From positions 124,001 to 188,000 of the forward strand of contig NZ_JAMFKN010000002.1 of the NCBI RefSeq assembly GCF_023487995.1: DNA of 64,000 nucleotides, written 5' to 3'. Below the pieces are notes generated by a model. It made no database searches. It had not been told where the DNA came from and was given only the letters and a program-made list of their open reading frames with translations. This DNA comes from Thermohalobaculum sediminis. Its GTDB lineage: Bacteria; Pseudomonadota; Alphaproteobacteria; Rhodobacterales; Rhodobacteraceae. Positions 53,398-62,033 of the stretch are shown piece by piece. A program made the translations under genes and the position numbers. How positions within the stretch are numbered: position 1 is the first letter of the stretch; every line of letters starts with the position of its first letter.

Positions 53398-54933
53398 TCA
53401 GGCGAAGGCGCCGGCGTGCTGGTCGCGGAGCTCCTTCTTCTGGACCTTGCCCATGGTGTTGCGCGGCAGGCTGTCGGCGAAGAACACGCGCTTGGGCTGC
53501 TTGAACTTGGCCAGCCGCTCGGAGAGCGGGCCGACGATGTCGGCCTCGGTCAGCGCCGCGCCCTTCGCGGGCACGACGACGGCGACGACGCCCTCGCCGA
53601 AATCGGGATGCGGCACGCCGATTACCGCCGACTCGAGCACGCCGGGGATGCGGTCGATCTCGCCCTCGACCTCCTTGGGATAGACATTGAAGCCGCCCGA
53701 GATGATCAGGTCCTTGCCGCGGCCCACGATCACGACATAGCCGCGGTCGTCGATCATGCCCAGATCGCCGGTGATGAACCAGCCATCGGGGCGCAGCTCC
53801 TCGGCGGTCTTCTCCGGCATCCGCCAGTAGCCCTTGAAGACGTTGGGGCCGCGCACCTCGATCATGCCGATCTCGCCCTGCGCGAGGGGGCGGCCGGTCT
53901 CGGGCTCGGTGATGCGCAACTCGACCCCGGCGAGCGGGAAGCCCACCGTCCCCGCTCGGCGCTCGCCGTCATAGGGGTTCGAGGTGTTCATCGAGCATTC
54001 GGTCATCCCGTAGCGCTCGAGGATGGCGTGGCCGGTGCGCGCCTCCCACTGCCGGTGCGTCTCGGCCAGCAGCGGCGCCGAACCCGAGATGAACAGCCGC
54101 ATTCCCTTCGTCAGCTCGCGGTCGAGCCGGGGGTCGGCCAGCAGGCGCGTGTAGAAGGTCGGCACCCCCATCAGCGCGGTCGCGCGCGGGATGGCGCCAA
54201 TCACCGCGTCGGCGTCGAACCTCTCCATCCAGATGAGCCGCGCGCCCGACACGATCGTTGTGTTGGTGGCCACGAACAGCCCGTGCGTGTGGAAGATCGG
54301 CAGCGCGTGGATCAGCACGTCGGCGGCGGTGAATGCCCAGGTCGCGGCCAGCACGCGCGCGTTCGACAAGAGGTTGTCGTGGCTCAGCATCGCTCCCTTC
54401 GAGCGTCCCGTCGTCCCCGAGGTGTAGAGGATCGCGGCCAGATCGTCCGGGCCGCGCGCGACGTCGCGGAAATCGTCGGCCGTCGCCGGCACGAGGCCGA
54501 GCAGGCTGCCTTGCGGCACGGCGCCGCCCTTCGACGCGCCCAGCGTCTCGAGCCGCGCGCCCACGCCCTCGGCCAGCGGGCGCAGCGCCGCCTCGCGTGC
54601 CGGGTCGCAGACCAGCAGCGCGGGCTCGGCATCGCCCACGAAATAGCCGATCTCGGCGGGCGTGTAGGCCGTGTTGAGCGGCAGGAACACCGCCCCAGCC
54701 CGCACCGCGCCGAGATAAAGCATCAGCGCCTCGATCGACTTCTCGACCTGCGCGGCAACCCGGTCGCCCGGCTTCACGCCCAGCCCGACCAGCGCCGCGG
54801 CGAAGCGGGCCGAGACCGCGTCGAGATCGGCATAGGTGTAGTGCCGCCCATCGCCCAGCTCGGCGAAGACGGCCGCCTCGCGGCCGCGGAAGCCCTGCCA
54901 CAGACCGTCGATGAGATGGTTGACCCCGGTCAT
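53398..54933 (-). CDS. matB: malonyl-CoA synthetase (malonate-CoA ligase)
   Basis: A 511-residue ANL-superfamily acyl-CoA ligase. The AMP signature ILYTSGTTGRSKGAMLSHDN, LFISGSAPL, ERYGMTECSMNTSNPYDGER and the C-terminal catalytic Lys region LPRNTMGKVQKKEL agree with MatB rather than acetyl-CoA synthetase. It activates malonate with ATP and CoA. ATGA overlap with the malonyl-CoA decarboxylase gene gives the MatA-MatB pair, which together convert malonate to acetyl-CoA and CO2. Confidence 0.93.
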   Translation of the reverse strand: MTGVNHLIDGLWQGFRGREAAVFAELGDGRHYTYADLDAVSARFAAALVGLGVKPGDRVAAQVEKSIEALMLYLGAVRAGAVFLPLNTAYTPAEIGYFVGDAEPALLVCDPAREAALRPLAEGVGARLETLGASKGGAVPQGSLLGLVPATADDFRDVARGPDDLAAILYTSGTTGRSKGAMLSHDNLLSNARVLAATWAFTAADVLIHALPIFHTHGLFVATNTTIVSGARLIWMERFDADAVIGAIPRATALMGVPTFYTRLLADPRLDRELTKGMRLFISGSAPLLAETHRQWEARTGHAILERYGMTECSMNTSNPYDGERRAGTVGFPLAGVELRITEPETGRPLAQGEIGMIEVRGPNVFKGYWRMPEKTAEELRPDGWFITGDLGMIDDRGYVVIVGRGKDLIISGGFNVYPKEVEGEIDRIPGVLESAVIGVPHPDFGEGVVAVVVPAKGAALTEADIVGPLSERLAKFKQPKRVFFADSLPRNTMGKVQKKELRDQHAGAFA

Positions 54934-56186
54934 GCGCGCGCGCCTCCTGCCTGCCCTGCCTGCTTCACCAGCCGGCGCACCGCGGCGGAGTGCGCCACCT
55001 CGCCGCTCTCTGCGAACGCCTCGTGGTTCTTCTCGATGTCGCGAAGGTCGTAGAGGTAGTTGACCATCACCCCCCAGCCCTGCGCCTCGCCGCGCCCGGA
55101 CGTGTCGGCGCCGAGATTGATCCGCTCGAGCCGCGCGCCGTTGCCGAGGTGGAAGCGCGCGACCGGATCGACCGGACCGCCCGAGGGGCGCTTGGCCTCA
55201 ACCAGGTAGCGCGCGGCGAGCGGCCCCAGCGCGTCCGGCGCCGGCGCCTCGATGCCCTGGCGCCCCGCCCAGGCGCGCAGGCCCGGCACCGGCGAGAGGG
55301 TGACGAAGGTCTCGAGCGACGGGAAGGCGGCGCTCAGCTCCTCGACCACCTGCTTGATGAGGAAGTTGCCGAAGCTCACGCCTCTCAGCCCCTCCTGGCA
55401 GTTCGAGATCGAGTAGAACACCGCCGTGCGCGCCCGCGAGGGCTCGAGCGTCTCGCGCCCGGCGGCGAGGATCGGGCCGATCGCCGTGGGGATCTCGGCG
55501 GTCAGGGCGACCTCGACGAAGATCAGCGGCTCGCCGGGGAGTGCGGGATGGAAGAAGGCGTAGAGCTGCCGGTCCGGCGCCGCGACGCGCCGGCGCAGGT
55601 CGGACCAATCGTGGATCTCGTGGACCGCCTCGTATTCGATGATCTTCTCGAGGATGGCCGCGGGGGTGTTCCAGTCGATGCGCCGCAGTTCCAGGAAGCC
55701 GCGGTTGAACCACGAGGCGAAGAGGTGCCGGAAGTCCTCGTCCAGCGCGGCGAGCGCCGGCTCGTCGCGCAGATGGCGCAGCAGGTCCTCGCGCATCGCC
55801 ACGAGGTCGGGCATCGCGCCGGGCGCGCGGTTGAGGCGGCGGATCAGCTCCTGGCTTCGGGGCTCGGCGGCGATGTGGAGGGCGCGCGCGTCCGTGTCCG
55901 AGCGCGAGGCGAGGTATTTCTCGACCGCGGCACCAAGCGTCGCCGCTTCGGCGCCAAGGCCGGTCGAGGCCTCGCGCAGGAAGTCGAGCCGCGCCTTTTC
56001 CCCGAGGGCGCGATAGGCGTCGAGGAAGGCCCGCGCGCGCGCCGTCCCGGACACCTCGCCCTCCGATCCGAGGATCGTGCGGGCCTGCTCGATCAGGGCC
56101 TTGGGCTCCTCGGCGCCGATCAGCGCGCGACCCGTCTCGGCGATCCGGGCGAGCATGTCGCCAAATCTCATCCCCGCGTTCGCCAT
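54930..56186 (-). CDS. matA: malonyl-CoA decarboxylase
   Basis: A 418-residue malonyl-CoA decarboxylase. The N-terminal helical bundle (to about 150) is followed by the acyltransferase-like domain with FFHPALPGEPLIFVEVALT, SISNCQEGLRGVSFGNFLIK (catalytic Ser region) and FHLGNGARLERIN with the catalytic His. The ATG at 56186 shares one base with the TRAP permease stop (TGATG). No strong ribosome binding site, consistent with translational coupling; the ATG at 56171 is a weaker alternative start. Confidence 0.93.
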   Translation of the reverse strand: MANAGMRFGDMLARIAETGRALIGAEEPKALIEQARTILGSEGEVSGTARARAFLDAYRALGEKARLDFLREASTGLGAEAATLGAAVEKYLASRSDTDARALHIAAEPRSQELIRRLNRAPGAMPDLVAMREDLLRHLRDEPALAALDEDFRHLFASWFNRGFLELRRIDWNTPAAILEKIIEYEAVHEIHDWSDLRRRVAAPDRQLYAFFHPALPGEPLIFVEVALTAEIPTAIGPILAAGRETLEPSRARTAVFYSISNCQEGLRGVSFGNFLIKQVVEELSAAFPSLETFVTLSPVPGLRAWAGRQGIEAPAPDALGPLAARYLVEAKRPSGGPVDPVARFHLGNGARLERINLGADTSGRGEAQGWGVMVNYLYDLRDIEKNHEAFAESGEVAHSAAVRRLVKQAGQAGGARA

Positions 56187-57502
56187 CAGACCGCGGGCCC
56201 CATCACCGCATCGGGGAGCCAGGTCGCGATGCCCGGGAACAGGCAGAGCAGCACGATCGCAAGCACCATGCACAACACGAAGGGCATCGACCCCCACAGG
56301 ATGGTCTTGAGCTTGATGTCCGGCGCGATACCGTTGATGACATAGAGATTGAGCCCCACGGGCGGCGTGATCAGCCCGATCTCCATGTTGATGGTCACGA
56401 TCACCGCGAACCAGTAGGGGTCGAAGCCCGACGAGGTCACGATGGGCAAGAGGATCGGGGCCGACATCAGGATCACGGCGACCGGCGGCAGGAAGAAGCC
56501 GGCGACCAGCAGGAAGACGTTGATCGCCCCCATCAGCACCCAGCGGTTCACGTCCAACTCGGCGATCCAGCCGGCGATCGACTGGGTGATGAACAGCGAC
56601 GACAGCATGTAGCTGAAGACGCCGGCCGCGCCGATGATGAACAGGATCATCACGCTCTCGCGCGTCGAGTCGCGCAGCACGACCCAGATCCCGCTGATCG
56701 ACCACAGCCGGTAGATCAGCACGGCGATCACGATGCACAAGAGCGCGCCCACGGCGGCGGTCTCGGACGGCGTGGCGATGCCGCCATACATCGCGTAGAG
56801 CACGCCGAGGATGATCAGCAGGAACGGCAGAACCCGGGGAAGGATCTCGACCCGCTGCGTCCAGGTGAAGCTGCGACCGGACAGCACGTCCAGCCCGCCC
56901 TGCCGCCACGTCGAGAAGATCGACCAGGCCATGAACAGCAGGACCAGCAGGACACCCGGCATCACGCCGGCGAGGAACAGCCGCCCGATCGAGGTCTCGG
57001 TGGCGATGCCGTAGACGATCATGGTGACCGAGGGTGGGATGAGGATGCCCAGCGTGCCACCCGCCGCGATCGAGCCCGCCGCGACGCCGTCCGGGTAGCC
57101 GCGCTTGCGCATCTCGGGGATGCCCATCTTGCCGATCGCGGCGCAGGTGGCAGGCGACGAGCCCGACATCGCGGCAAAGAGCGCACAGGCTCCGAGGTTC
57201 GACACCACGAGGCCCCCTGGCACCCGGGTGAGCCAGCGGTCGAGCGCCTCGTAGAGATCCGCCCCCGCCCGGGTCGAGGCGATCGCCGCCCCCATGATGA
57301 TGAACATCGGGATCGACAGCAGCGCGAAATTGTCGAGCTCGCCGAAAAAGATCTCGGGCATTAGCTCGACCGAGCGCATGCCATCGAAGGCAAGCAGGAA
57401 GCCGCCCGCCACGATCAGAAGCCCGGTCGCGACCGAGACGCCCGAGAACAGGACGGCGATGGTGGCAAGAGCGACGAGAACGCCAATCGTCAACGGGTCC
57501 AT
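56186..57502 (-). CDS. TRAP transporter large permease (DctM type), malonate cluster
   Basis: A 438-residue, roughly twelve-helix DctM protein. GGFLLAFDGMRSVELMP and MSGSSPATCAAIGKMGIPEM are typical, as is the late IGLITPPVGLNLYVINGI. It is the sodium-coupled translocation subunit that works with the small permease and the periplasmic binding protein. Position between the DctQ-like gene and matA, with single-base TGATG overlaps on both sides, makes malonate the likely substrate (MatM in naming used for rhizobial systems). Confidence 0.92.
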   Translation of the reverse strand: MDPLTIGVLVALATIAVLFSGVSVATGLLIVAGGFLLAFDGMRSVELMPEIFFGELDNFALLSIPMFIIMGAAIASTRAGADLYEALDRWLTRVPGGLVVSNLGACALFAAMSGSSPATCAAIGKMGIPEMRKRGYPDGVAAGSIAAGGTLGILIPPSVTMIVYGIATETSIGRLFLAGVMPGVLLVLLFMAWSIFSTWRQGGLDVLSGRSFTWTQRVEILPRVLPFLLIILGVLYAMYGGIATPSETAAVGALLCIVIAVLIYRLWSISGIWVVLRDSTRESVMILFIIGAAGVFSYMLSSLFITQSIAGWIAELDVNRWVLMGAINVFLLVAGFFLPPVAVILMSAPILLPIVTSSGFDPYWFAVIVTINMEIGLITPPVGLNLYVINGIAPDIKLKTILWGSMPFVLCMVLAIVLLCLFPGIATWLPDAVMGPAV

Positions 57503-58056
57503 CACTTGTCCTCCGACAGTCCGAAGGGCCGCTCGATGCCCGTGAGGAGTGCGTAGAAATCCGCGGCGAGTTGCAGGAGATAGAGCCCGAAGCCCACCGG
57601 CAGAACGAGGTAGGGCACCCAAAGCTTCGGCGCCCACACGGTGTCCGAGCGCCAGTTGCGCTCCCACGCCACGTGCCAGAGGTCGAAGCCGTACCAGAAC
57701 ATCACAGCGGTCACGACGATCCCCGCGCCTAGGGTGACGATCGCCAGCGCGAAGCGCGCGCCGCGCGGCAGCATCATCGGCACGAGATCGACGTTCACAT
57801 GGCCGCGCAGGCGCTGCACGTAAGGAAGCCCGATCATCGTGGCCCCGACCATGAGGTAGATCACCGCCTCGGTCTGCCAGATCGTCGACTGGCCCATCAC
57901 GAAGCGGACCCAGATCATCTGGCAGGTCACGATCACCGAGGCGACGATCATCAGCGCCGCGAGCACGCCGCAGGCGGTCGAGATCATCCCGATTGCGCGC
58001 AGGACGGGGTTTCCGCCGTCGCGCGCAACCGTGAGAGTGGGGGAATGGCCGGACAT
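57502..58056 (-). CDS. TRAP transporter small permease (DctQ type), malonate cluster
   Basis: A 184-residue protein with four hydrophobic helices, including VLAALMIVASVIVTCQMIWV and the DLVPMMLPRGARFALAIV region that characterises DctQ. It bridges binding protein and large permease. Its stop shares a base with the DctM-like start. The 146-bp gap to the binding-protein gene contains a strong hairpin. Confidence 0.9.
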   Translation of the reverse strand: MSGHSPTLTVARDGGNPVLRAIGMISTACGVLAALMIVASVIVTCQMIWVRFVMGQSTIWQTEAVIYLMVGATMIGLPYVQRLRGHVNVDLVPMMLPRGARFALAIVTLGAGIVVTAVMFWYGFDLWHVAWERNWRSDTVWAPKLWVPYLVLPVGFGLYLLQLAADFYALLTGIERPFGLSEDK

Positions 58057-58163
58057 CGCTGTGTCTATCCCGGTCTGGGTTCGGGCGCGGTCCCGCCATC
58101 ATCGGCGCTGCCGGGCCCTTGCGTCTTGCGCGCGGCGCGCGAGGCGCCGCCGTGTCAAAGGTG

Positions 58164-58196
58164 GCGGCGGCGCCGGCGACGGGCCGGCGCCGCCGC
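58164..58196 (-). other. strong GC hairpin after TRAP binding-protein gene
   Basis: A perfect 14-bp stem (58164-58177 with 58183-58196) and a 5-nt loop, starting 7 bases past the binding-protein stop. On the minus strand it is followed by CCACCTTTG, not a full T-tract. It is the strongest of the four hairpins of this kind. Confidence 0.65.
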
Positions 58197-58202
58197 GCGC
58201 GG

Positions 58203-59192
58203 TCACTCGACCGAGAGGGCGAGGTCGAGCAGCTCCTGCCCGTTCGCGACCTTGCTCACGAAGCTCTTGTACGAGGTCTCCTTCGCAAGCTCGCGCCAGG
58301 CGTTGAACTCGGCCTCGGTCATCTGGTGGATCTCGACGCCCGCATCGGCGAACACCTTCGCGGCGGCGGCATCCTCTTTCTTCGCCTCATCGAGGTAGAA
58401 GGCCTCGGCCTTCTTCGCGCCCTTCACGAGCGCGGACTTCTGCGCGTCGGTCAGCCCGTCGAAGGTCGACTTGTTCATCAGCAGCGGCTGGTACATGAAC
58501 CACAGCGCATAGTCGCCCGCCGGCGTGAAGCACTTCGACTGCTCGTAGAGCCGGAAGCTCACGAAGCTCGAGGACGAGGTGTTGACCGCGTCGAGCACGC
58601 CCGTCTGCATCGCGTTGTAGATTTCGGACGAGGCCATCGAGGCGATCGAGGCTCCGGCACCCGCCAGCATCTCCTCGAACGCCTTGCCGGCCGAGCGCAT
58701 CTGCAGGCCCTTCACGTCCGCGGGGGCCGAGACGCACTTGTCCTTCCCGGCGAAGCCGCCCGCGAGGTAGCCATGCACCAGCACCATGACGTCGTCCTGC
58801 GCCATGATCTCCTCGATCTTCTGCATGAAGGCCGATTCGTTGAGGCGCGCCGCGTGGTCATGGTTCTTCACCAGGCCGGGCATCAGGGTGAGGTTGTATT
58901 CCGGGCGCTGGCCGCCCGCGTAGGAGAGCGGATAGACGGTCATGTCGAGCTGGCCGCGCGACAGCGGGTTGTACTGCTCCTGCGCCTTGAACAGCGAGCC
59001 CGTCGGGAAGATCTGGATCGAGAGATCGACATTCGCCTCGGCGACGTGGTTGGCGACGATCTCGGCCACCTTGTGGCGCACGTCGCTGGTTGCCCACTGA
59101 TGGCTCAGGCGAAGCTCGGCGGCATCGGCCGCGCCGGCGGTGAGAGCGACCGCAATGACGGCGGCGGCGGTCGCGCGGAAGTTCATGAACAT
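58203..59192 (-). CDS. TRAP transporter substrate-binding protein (DctP type), malonate cluster
   Basis: A 329-residue periplasmic DctP-family protein with a Sec signal (residues 1-25, ending ADA). The conserved arginine/asparagine ligand region is seen in VKGLQMRSAGKAFEEMLAG and GVLDAVNTSSSSFVS, where TRAP proteins clamp a carboxylate. GGGAGG five bases upstream favours the ATG at 59192. It diverges from matR across 179 bp that contain a GntR operator. Ligand most likely malonate by context. Confidence 0.9.
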   Translation of the reverse strand: MFMNFRATAAAVIAVALTAGAADAAELRLSHQWATSDVRHKVAEIVANHVAEANVDLSIQIFPTGSLFKAQEQYNPLSRGQLDMTVYPLSYAGGQRPEYNLTLMPGLVKNHDHAARLNESAFMQKIEEIMAQDDVMVLVHGYLAGGFAGKDKCVSAPADVKGLQMRSAGKAFEEMLAGAGASIASMASSEIYNAMQTGVLDAVNTSSSSFVSFRLYEQSKCFTPAGDYALWFMYQPLLMNKSTFDGLTDAQKSALVKGAKKAEAFYLDEAKKEDAAAAKVFADAGVEIHQMTEAEFNAWRELAKETSYKSFVSKVANGQELLDLALSVE

Positions 59193-59302
59193 GGTGTCCT
59201 CCCTTGGACGGGCGGCTTGGGCGCCCTCTTCGCTGCTGGCGGGGGCAGAGGGCCCGCCGCTGGGGAAGGCATATGGGGCAAAAATGCATGAGTCAACGAA
59301 AT

Positions 59303-59312
59303 TGTATACAAG
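59303..59312. promoter_or_regulatory. GntR-type operator (MatR box)
   Basis: TTGTATACAA is a perfect 10-bp palindrome of the FadR-subfamily type and agrees with the site I recall for rhizobial MatR. It lies in the A+T-rich middle of the matR / TRAP divergent gap, 111 bp from the TRAP start and 60 bp from matR, so one bound repressor could control both sides. Confidence 0.8.
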
Positions 59313-59371
59313 GATTTGTCTTTGGCATTCACTTGAGCTATGAGAGGTCGAGACTTCCCCGGAGCCTTCCG

Positions 59372-60040
59372 ATGAGCGAGCGCCGCGCCGACCTGCTGCA
59401 CGACAAGATCGAGGACCTGATCCTGACGGGAGACCTCGCGCCCGGCGACCGGCTCGACGAGGTCTCGCTGGCGACGCGCTTCGGCGTCTCGCGAACGCCG
59501 ATCCGCGAGGCGCTGATGCAGCTCGCGGCGACCGGGCTGATCGAGCTGCGCCCACGGCGCGGCGCGGTGGTCGCCGAGGTCGGGCCGAAACGGATGGTCG
59601 AGATGTTCGAGGTGATGGCCGAGCTCGAGGCGATCTGCGCGCGGCTTGCCGCGCGGCGCGCGACGCCGGCCGACGAGGAGCGGATCGGCGCGCATCACCG
59701 CGCCTGCGCCGCCGCCGCCGCGGCATCCGACGAGGACGCCTACTACTACGAGAACGAGGAGTTCCACGAGGCGATCGACGCCGCCGCGCATCAGGAGTTC
59801 CTCTCCGAGCAGACCCGCGCCCTGCGGCGCCGGCTCAAGCCCTACCGGCGCCTGCAGCTGCGCTCCCGCGGCCGGGTGCGGAACTCGTTCGACGAGCACG
59901 AGGCGGTGGTCCGCGCAATCCTCGCGCATGACGCGGACGCGGCGGCCGAGGCGATGCGCGCGCACATCGTCGTGCAGGGCGAGCGGTTCACCGACCTCCT
60001 TGCCTCGCTCGAGGCGCCCCGCGCGGCGCGGGCGCGATGA
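59372..60040 (+). CDS. matR: GntR family regulator of malonate catabolism
   Basis: A 222-residue FadR-subfamily (FCD) GntR protein. Winged helix: DEVSLATRFGVSRTPIREAL with GLIELRPRRGAVVAEV; effector domain with metal-type residues in ENEEFHEAIDAAAHQEFL and FDEHEAVVRAI. GGAG lies 8 bases before the ATG at 59372; the frame extends upstream only through the operator region. Divergence from the malonate TRAP-matA-matB operon and the palindrome TTGTATACAA between them point to MatR, with malonate or malonyl-CoA as effector. Confidence 0.87.
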   Translation: MSERRADLLHDKIEDLILTGDLAPGDRLDEVSLATRFGVSRTPIREALMQLAATGLIELRPRRGAVVAEVGPKRMVEMFEVMAELEAICARLAARRATPADEERIGAHHRACAAAAAASDEDAYYYENEEFHEAIDAAAHQEFLSEQTRALRRRLKPYRRLQLRSRGRVRNSFDEHEAVVRAILAHDADAAAEAMRAHIVVQGERFTDLLASLEAPRAARAR

Positions 60041-60121
60041 GGCCGCAGCCGCGATGGAGCGCCACTTGACGTCAGGCGCCGCCTCGGAAAGCCATGTGCG
60101 GCCGGGGCGGGGCGAGGCCGT

Positions 60122-61039
60122 ATGACCCTGCTCGGATGGATCGGCGGGCGGGCGCGCTGGATCATGGCGGCCGGGGTGCTGGCGGGGCTGGTGCTGCCCT
60201 CGGCAGCCGCGGCGCTGCGCCCGTTCCTGCCGGCGCTGGTGGTCCTGATCTTCGCGGTCGCGGTGTCGCGCCTCGACCTTCGGCCCGCGGTCCGGCGCGC
60301 GGCCACCGGGCGGGGCGCCGCGCGACTCGCGCTCTGGGTCAGCGGCTTTCTGGTGGCGACGCCGGCGGTTCTGTGGATGGCCGGCCATGCGCTGAGACTC
60401 GACGAGGGGGCGATCGCCGCCCTCGTCTACACCGGTGCCGCGCCGCCGATCACGTCATCCGCCGCGATCTGCCTGATGCTCGGCCTCAACGGGCTGTTCG
60501 CGCTTGAAATCACGGTGGTCGCGAGCGCGCTGACCCCGCTGATCGGCCCCGCCGTGGTGCGCCTCCTGCTGGGCGAGGCGGTTCCGCTCGACGCCGTGAC
60601 GCTGGGGCTCAGGACCGGGGCGATGATCGTCCTCGGCACGCTGCTGGGGCTCGGCCTGCGGCGTCTCGTCGGGCCCGAGCGCATCGCGCGCGAGAACCGG
60701 GCCTTCGACGGGCTGGCGGCGCTGACGATGGTGACCTTCGTGCTGCCTCTGTTCGACGGCGTGCGCGACATGCTGCTGGCGGACCCGCTGCACGGGCTGT
60801 GGGTGTTCGGCCTTGCGGTGGCGGTGAACTTCGGGATGCAGGTCGCCGCCGCTTGGACGGTGCATCGCGGCCTCGGGCCCGGCGAGGCCGGCGCGGCGGG
60901 GTTCATGTGGGGCAACCGGACGGTCGCGATCTACCTCGCGGCGCTGCCGCCGGATCCGGGATTCACACTCTTCGTGGCGCTCTACCAGATCCCGATGCTG
61001 TTCACGCCGCTCCTGATGCGGCGGATTCTGGCGCGCTGA
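60122..61039 (+). CDS. putative membrane transporter, bile acid:Na+ symporter (SBF/BASS)-like
   Basis: A 305-residue integral membrane protein with about nine or ten hydrophobic helices and hardly any soluble domain. YTGAAPPITSSAAICLMLGLN near 110 and the later FMWGNRTVAIYLAALPP, lying at the pseudo-repeat positions of helix-breaking crossover motifs, resemble the BASS/SBF fold. Assignment is tentative. It starts 81 bp after matR on the same strand and its 3' end overlaps a convergent LysR gene by 38 bp. It might export or import a carboxylate linked to malonate use, but nothing in the sequence proves this. Confidence 0.5.
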   Translation: MTLLGWIGGRARWIMAAGVLAGLVLPSAAAALRPFLPALVVLIFAVAVSRLDLRPAVRRAATGRGAARLALWVSGFLVATPAVLWMAGHALRLDEGAIAALVYTGAAPPITSSAAICLMLGLNGLFALEITVVASALTPLIGPAVVRLLLGEAVPLDAVTLGLRTGAMIVLGTLLGLGLRRLVGPERIARENRAFDGLAALTMVTFVLPLFDGVRDMLLADPLHGLWVFGLAVAVNFGMQVAAAWTVHRGLGPGEAGAAGFMWGNRTVAIYLAALPPDPGFTLFVALYQIPMLFTPLLMRRILAR

Positions 61040-61907
61040 CGCCCGCGGCCGCACGCACCAGCTCGGTGTGCAGGGCCGCGACGACATGCGCCCGGGGATG
61101 GGCCTCGCGCTCGATCACGCAGAGCCGCCGTATGGCGTCCTCGCCCTCGAGCGGCAGGCGACGCAGGCTGTCCGCGCCGGACGCCGCGCCAGCCCGCGCC
61201 GGCACCACGGACACGCCGAGGCCCGCGCGCACCAGCGCCTCGACAGCGTCTAGCGCGTCGACCTCCATCGCCTCGCGAGGGCGCAGGCCCCGCCGTGCCA
61301 GGACGCGCTCGATCTGCTGGCCCGCCCAGGTCTTGCGGCTGAACCAGATGAAGGGATACCGCGCGATCAGGTCGGCGAGCTCGGCGCCCTCCATCCCGGG
61401 CGAGGCGATCAGCTGAAGCGGCTCGGCGCTGACGTGGCGCGCGGCAAGCCCCTCGGGCAACAGCGCGGGTTCGGTGACGAGGGCGGCGTCGAGCTCGCCC
61501 GCCCGCACCGCCTGCGCAAGATCGCCCGACAGGCCCGAGCGCACCCGGATCGCAAGCTGCGGGTGCGCCGCCTGCAGCCGGGCCAGCGCGGGCGGCAGGG
61601 GATGGACCAGCGCGGTGGGCACCACCCCCAGCGCCAGCGAGCCCGCAAGCCCCCCCTCCGCGCCAAGCGCGCGGATCTCGTCGACGATGTGCCCGATGCG
61701 CCGCGCCTGCTCGACAAGCGCAAGGCCCCGGTCCGTCAGGCGCGGCGGACGCAGGCTGCGATCGGCCAGCAAGACGCCAAGCTCGTCCTCGAGGGCCTTC
61801 ATCTGAAGGCTCACCGCCGAATGGCTTAGCCCCATCGCCTCGCCCGCGGCAGTGAAGCTGCCCTGTTCGGCGATTGCAACGAGCGTTCGAAGCTGACGCA
61901 GATTCAT
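61002..61907 (-). CDS. LysR family transcriptional regulator
   Basis: A 301-residue LysR protein: MNLRQLRTLVAIAEQGSFTA, helix HSAVSLQMKALEDELG and RPPRLTDRGLALVEQA, then a type 2 periplasmic-binding fold effector domain. It diverges from the acyl-CoA dehydrogenase-like gene across 126 bp with an AT-rich inverted repeat, which suggests it controls that gene and the following alcohol dehydrogenase. Its last 38 bp overlap the convergent transporter gene. Confidence 0.9.
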   Translation of the reverse strand: MNLRQLRTLVAIAEQGSFTAAGEAMGLSHSAVSLQMKALEDELGVLLADRSLRPPRLTDRGLALVEQARRIGHIVDEIRALGAEGGLAGSLALGVVPTALVHPLPPALARLQAAHPQLAIRVRSGLSGDLAQAVRAGELDAALVTEPALLPEGLAARHVSAEPLQLIASPGMEGAELADLIARYPFIWFSRKTWAGQQIERVLARRGLRPREAMEVDALDAVEALVRAGLGVSVVPARAGAASGADSLRRLPLEGEDAIRRLCVIEREAHPRAHVVAALHTELVRAAAGVSAPESAASGAA

Positions 61908-61916
61908 GCGGAACCG

Positions 61917-61940
61917 GCTTAATCGTGAGTTTTATTAAAC
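61917..61940. promoter_or_regulatory. AT-rich inverted repeat, candidate LysR operator
   Basis: GCTTAAT (61917-61923) and ATTAAAC (61934-61940) form a 7-bp inverted repeat with one mismatch and a 10-base spacer, right in front of the LysR start. A second perfect 5-bp dyad (TCACG-AGAA-CGTGA) lies at 61994-62007 nearer the acyl-CoA dehydrogenase-like gene. Confidence 0.4.
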
Positions 61941-62033
61941 AAGACTGTCAGAAGATCTCATTCCGGTTTGAGCTTGGAACATATGTATCATCGTCACGAG
62001 AACGTGAATAGTATGAACGTGCGGGAGGCCAGG

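Noticed and set aside
53341-53398. Short hairpins in the gap between matB and the aminotransferase gene (53341-53354 and 53384-53398)
   Set aside because: Stems of only 5-6 bp without a T-tract, one overlapping the matB stop codon; too weak to call a terminator.
54930-56909. N-terminal extension of malonyl-CoA decarboxylase into the TRAP permease gene
   Set aside because: The extra 241 residues are read out of frame within a confirmed DctM gene; the decarboxylase domain starts at the ATG at 56186.
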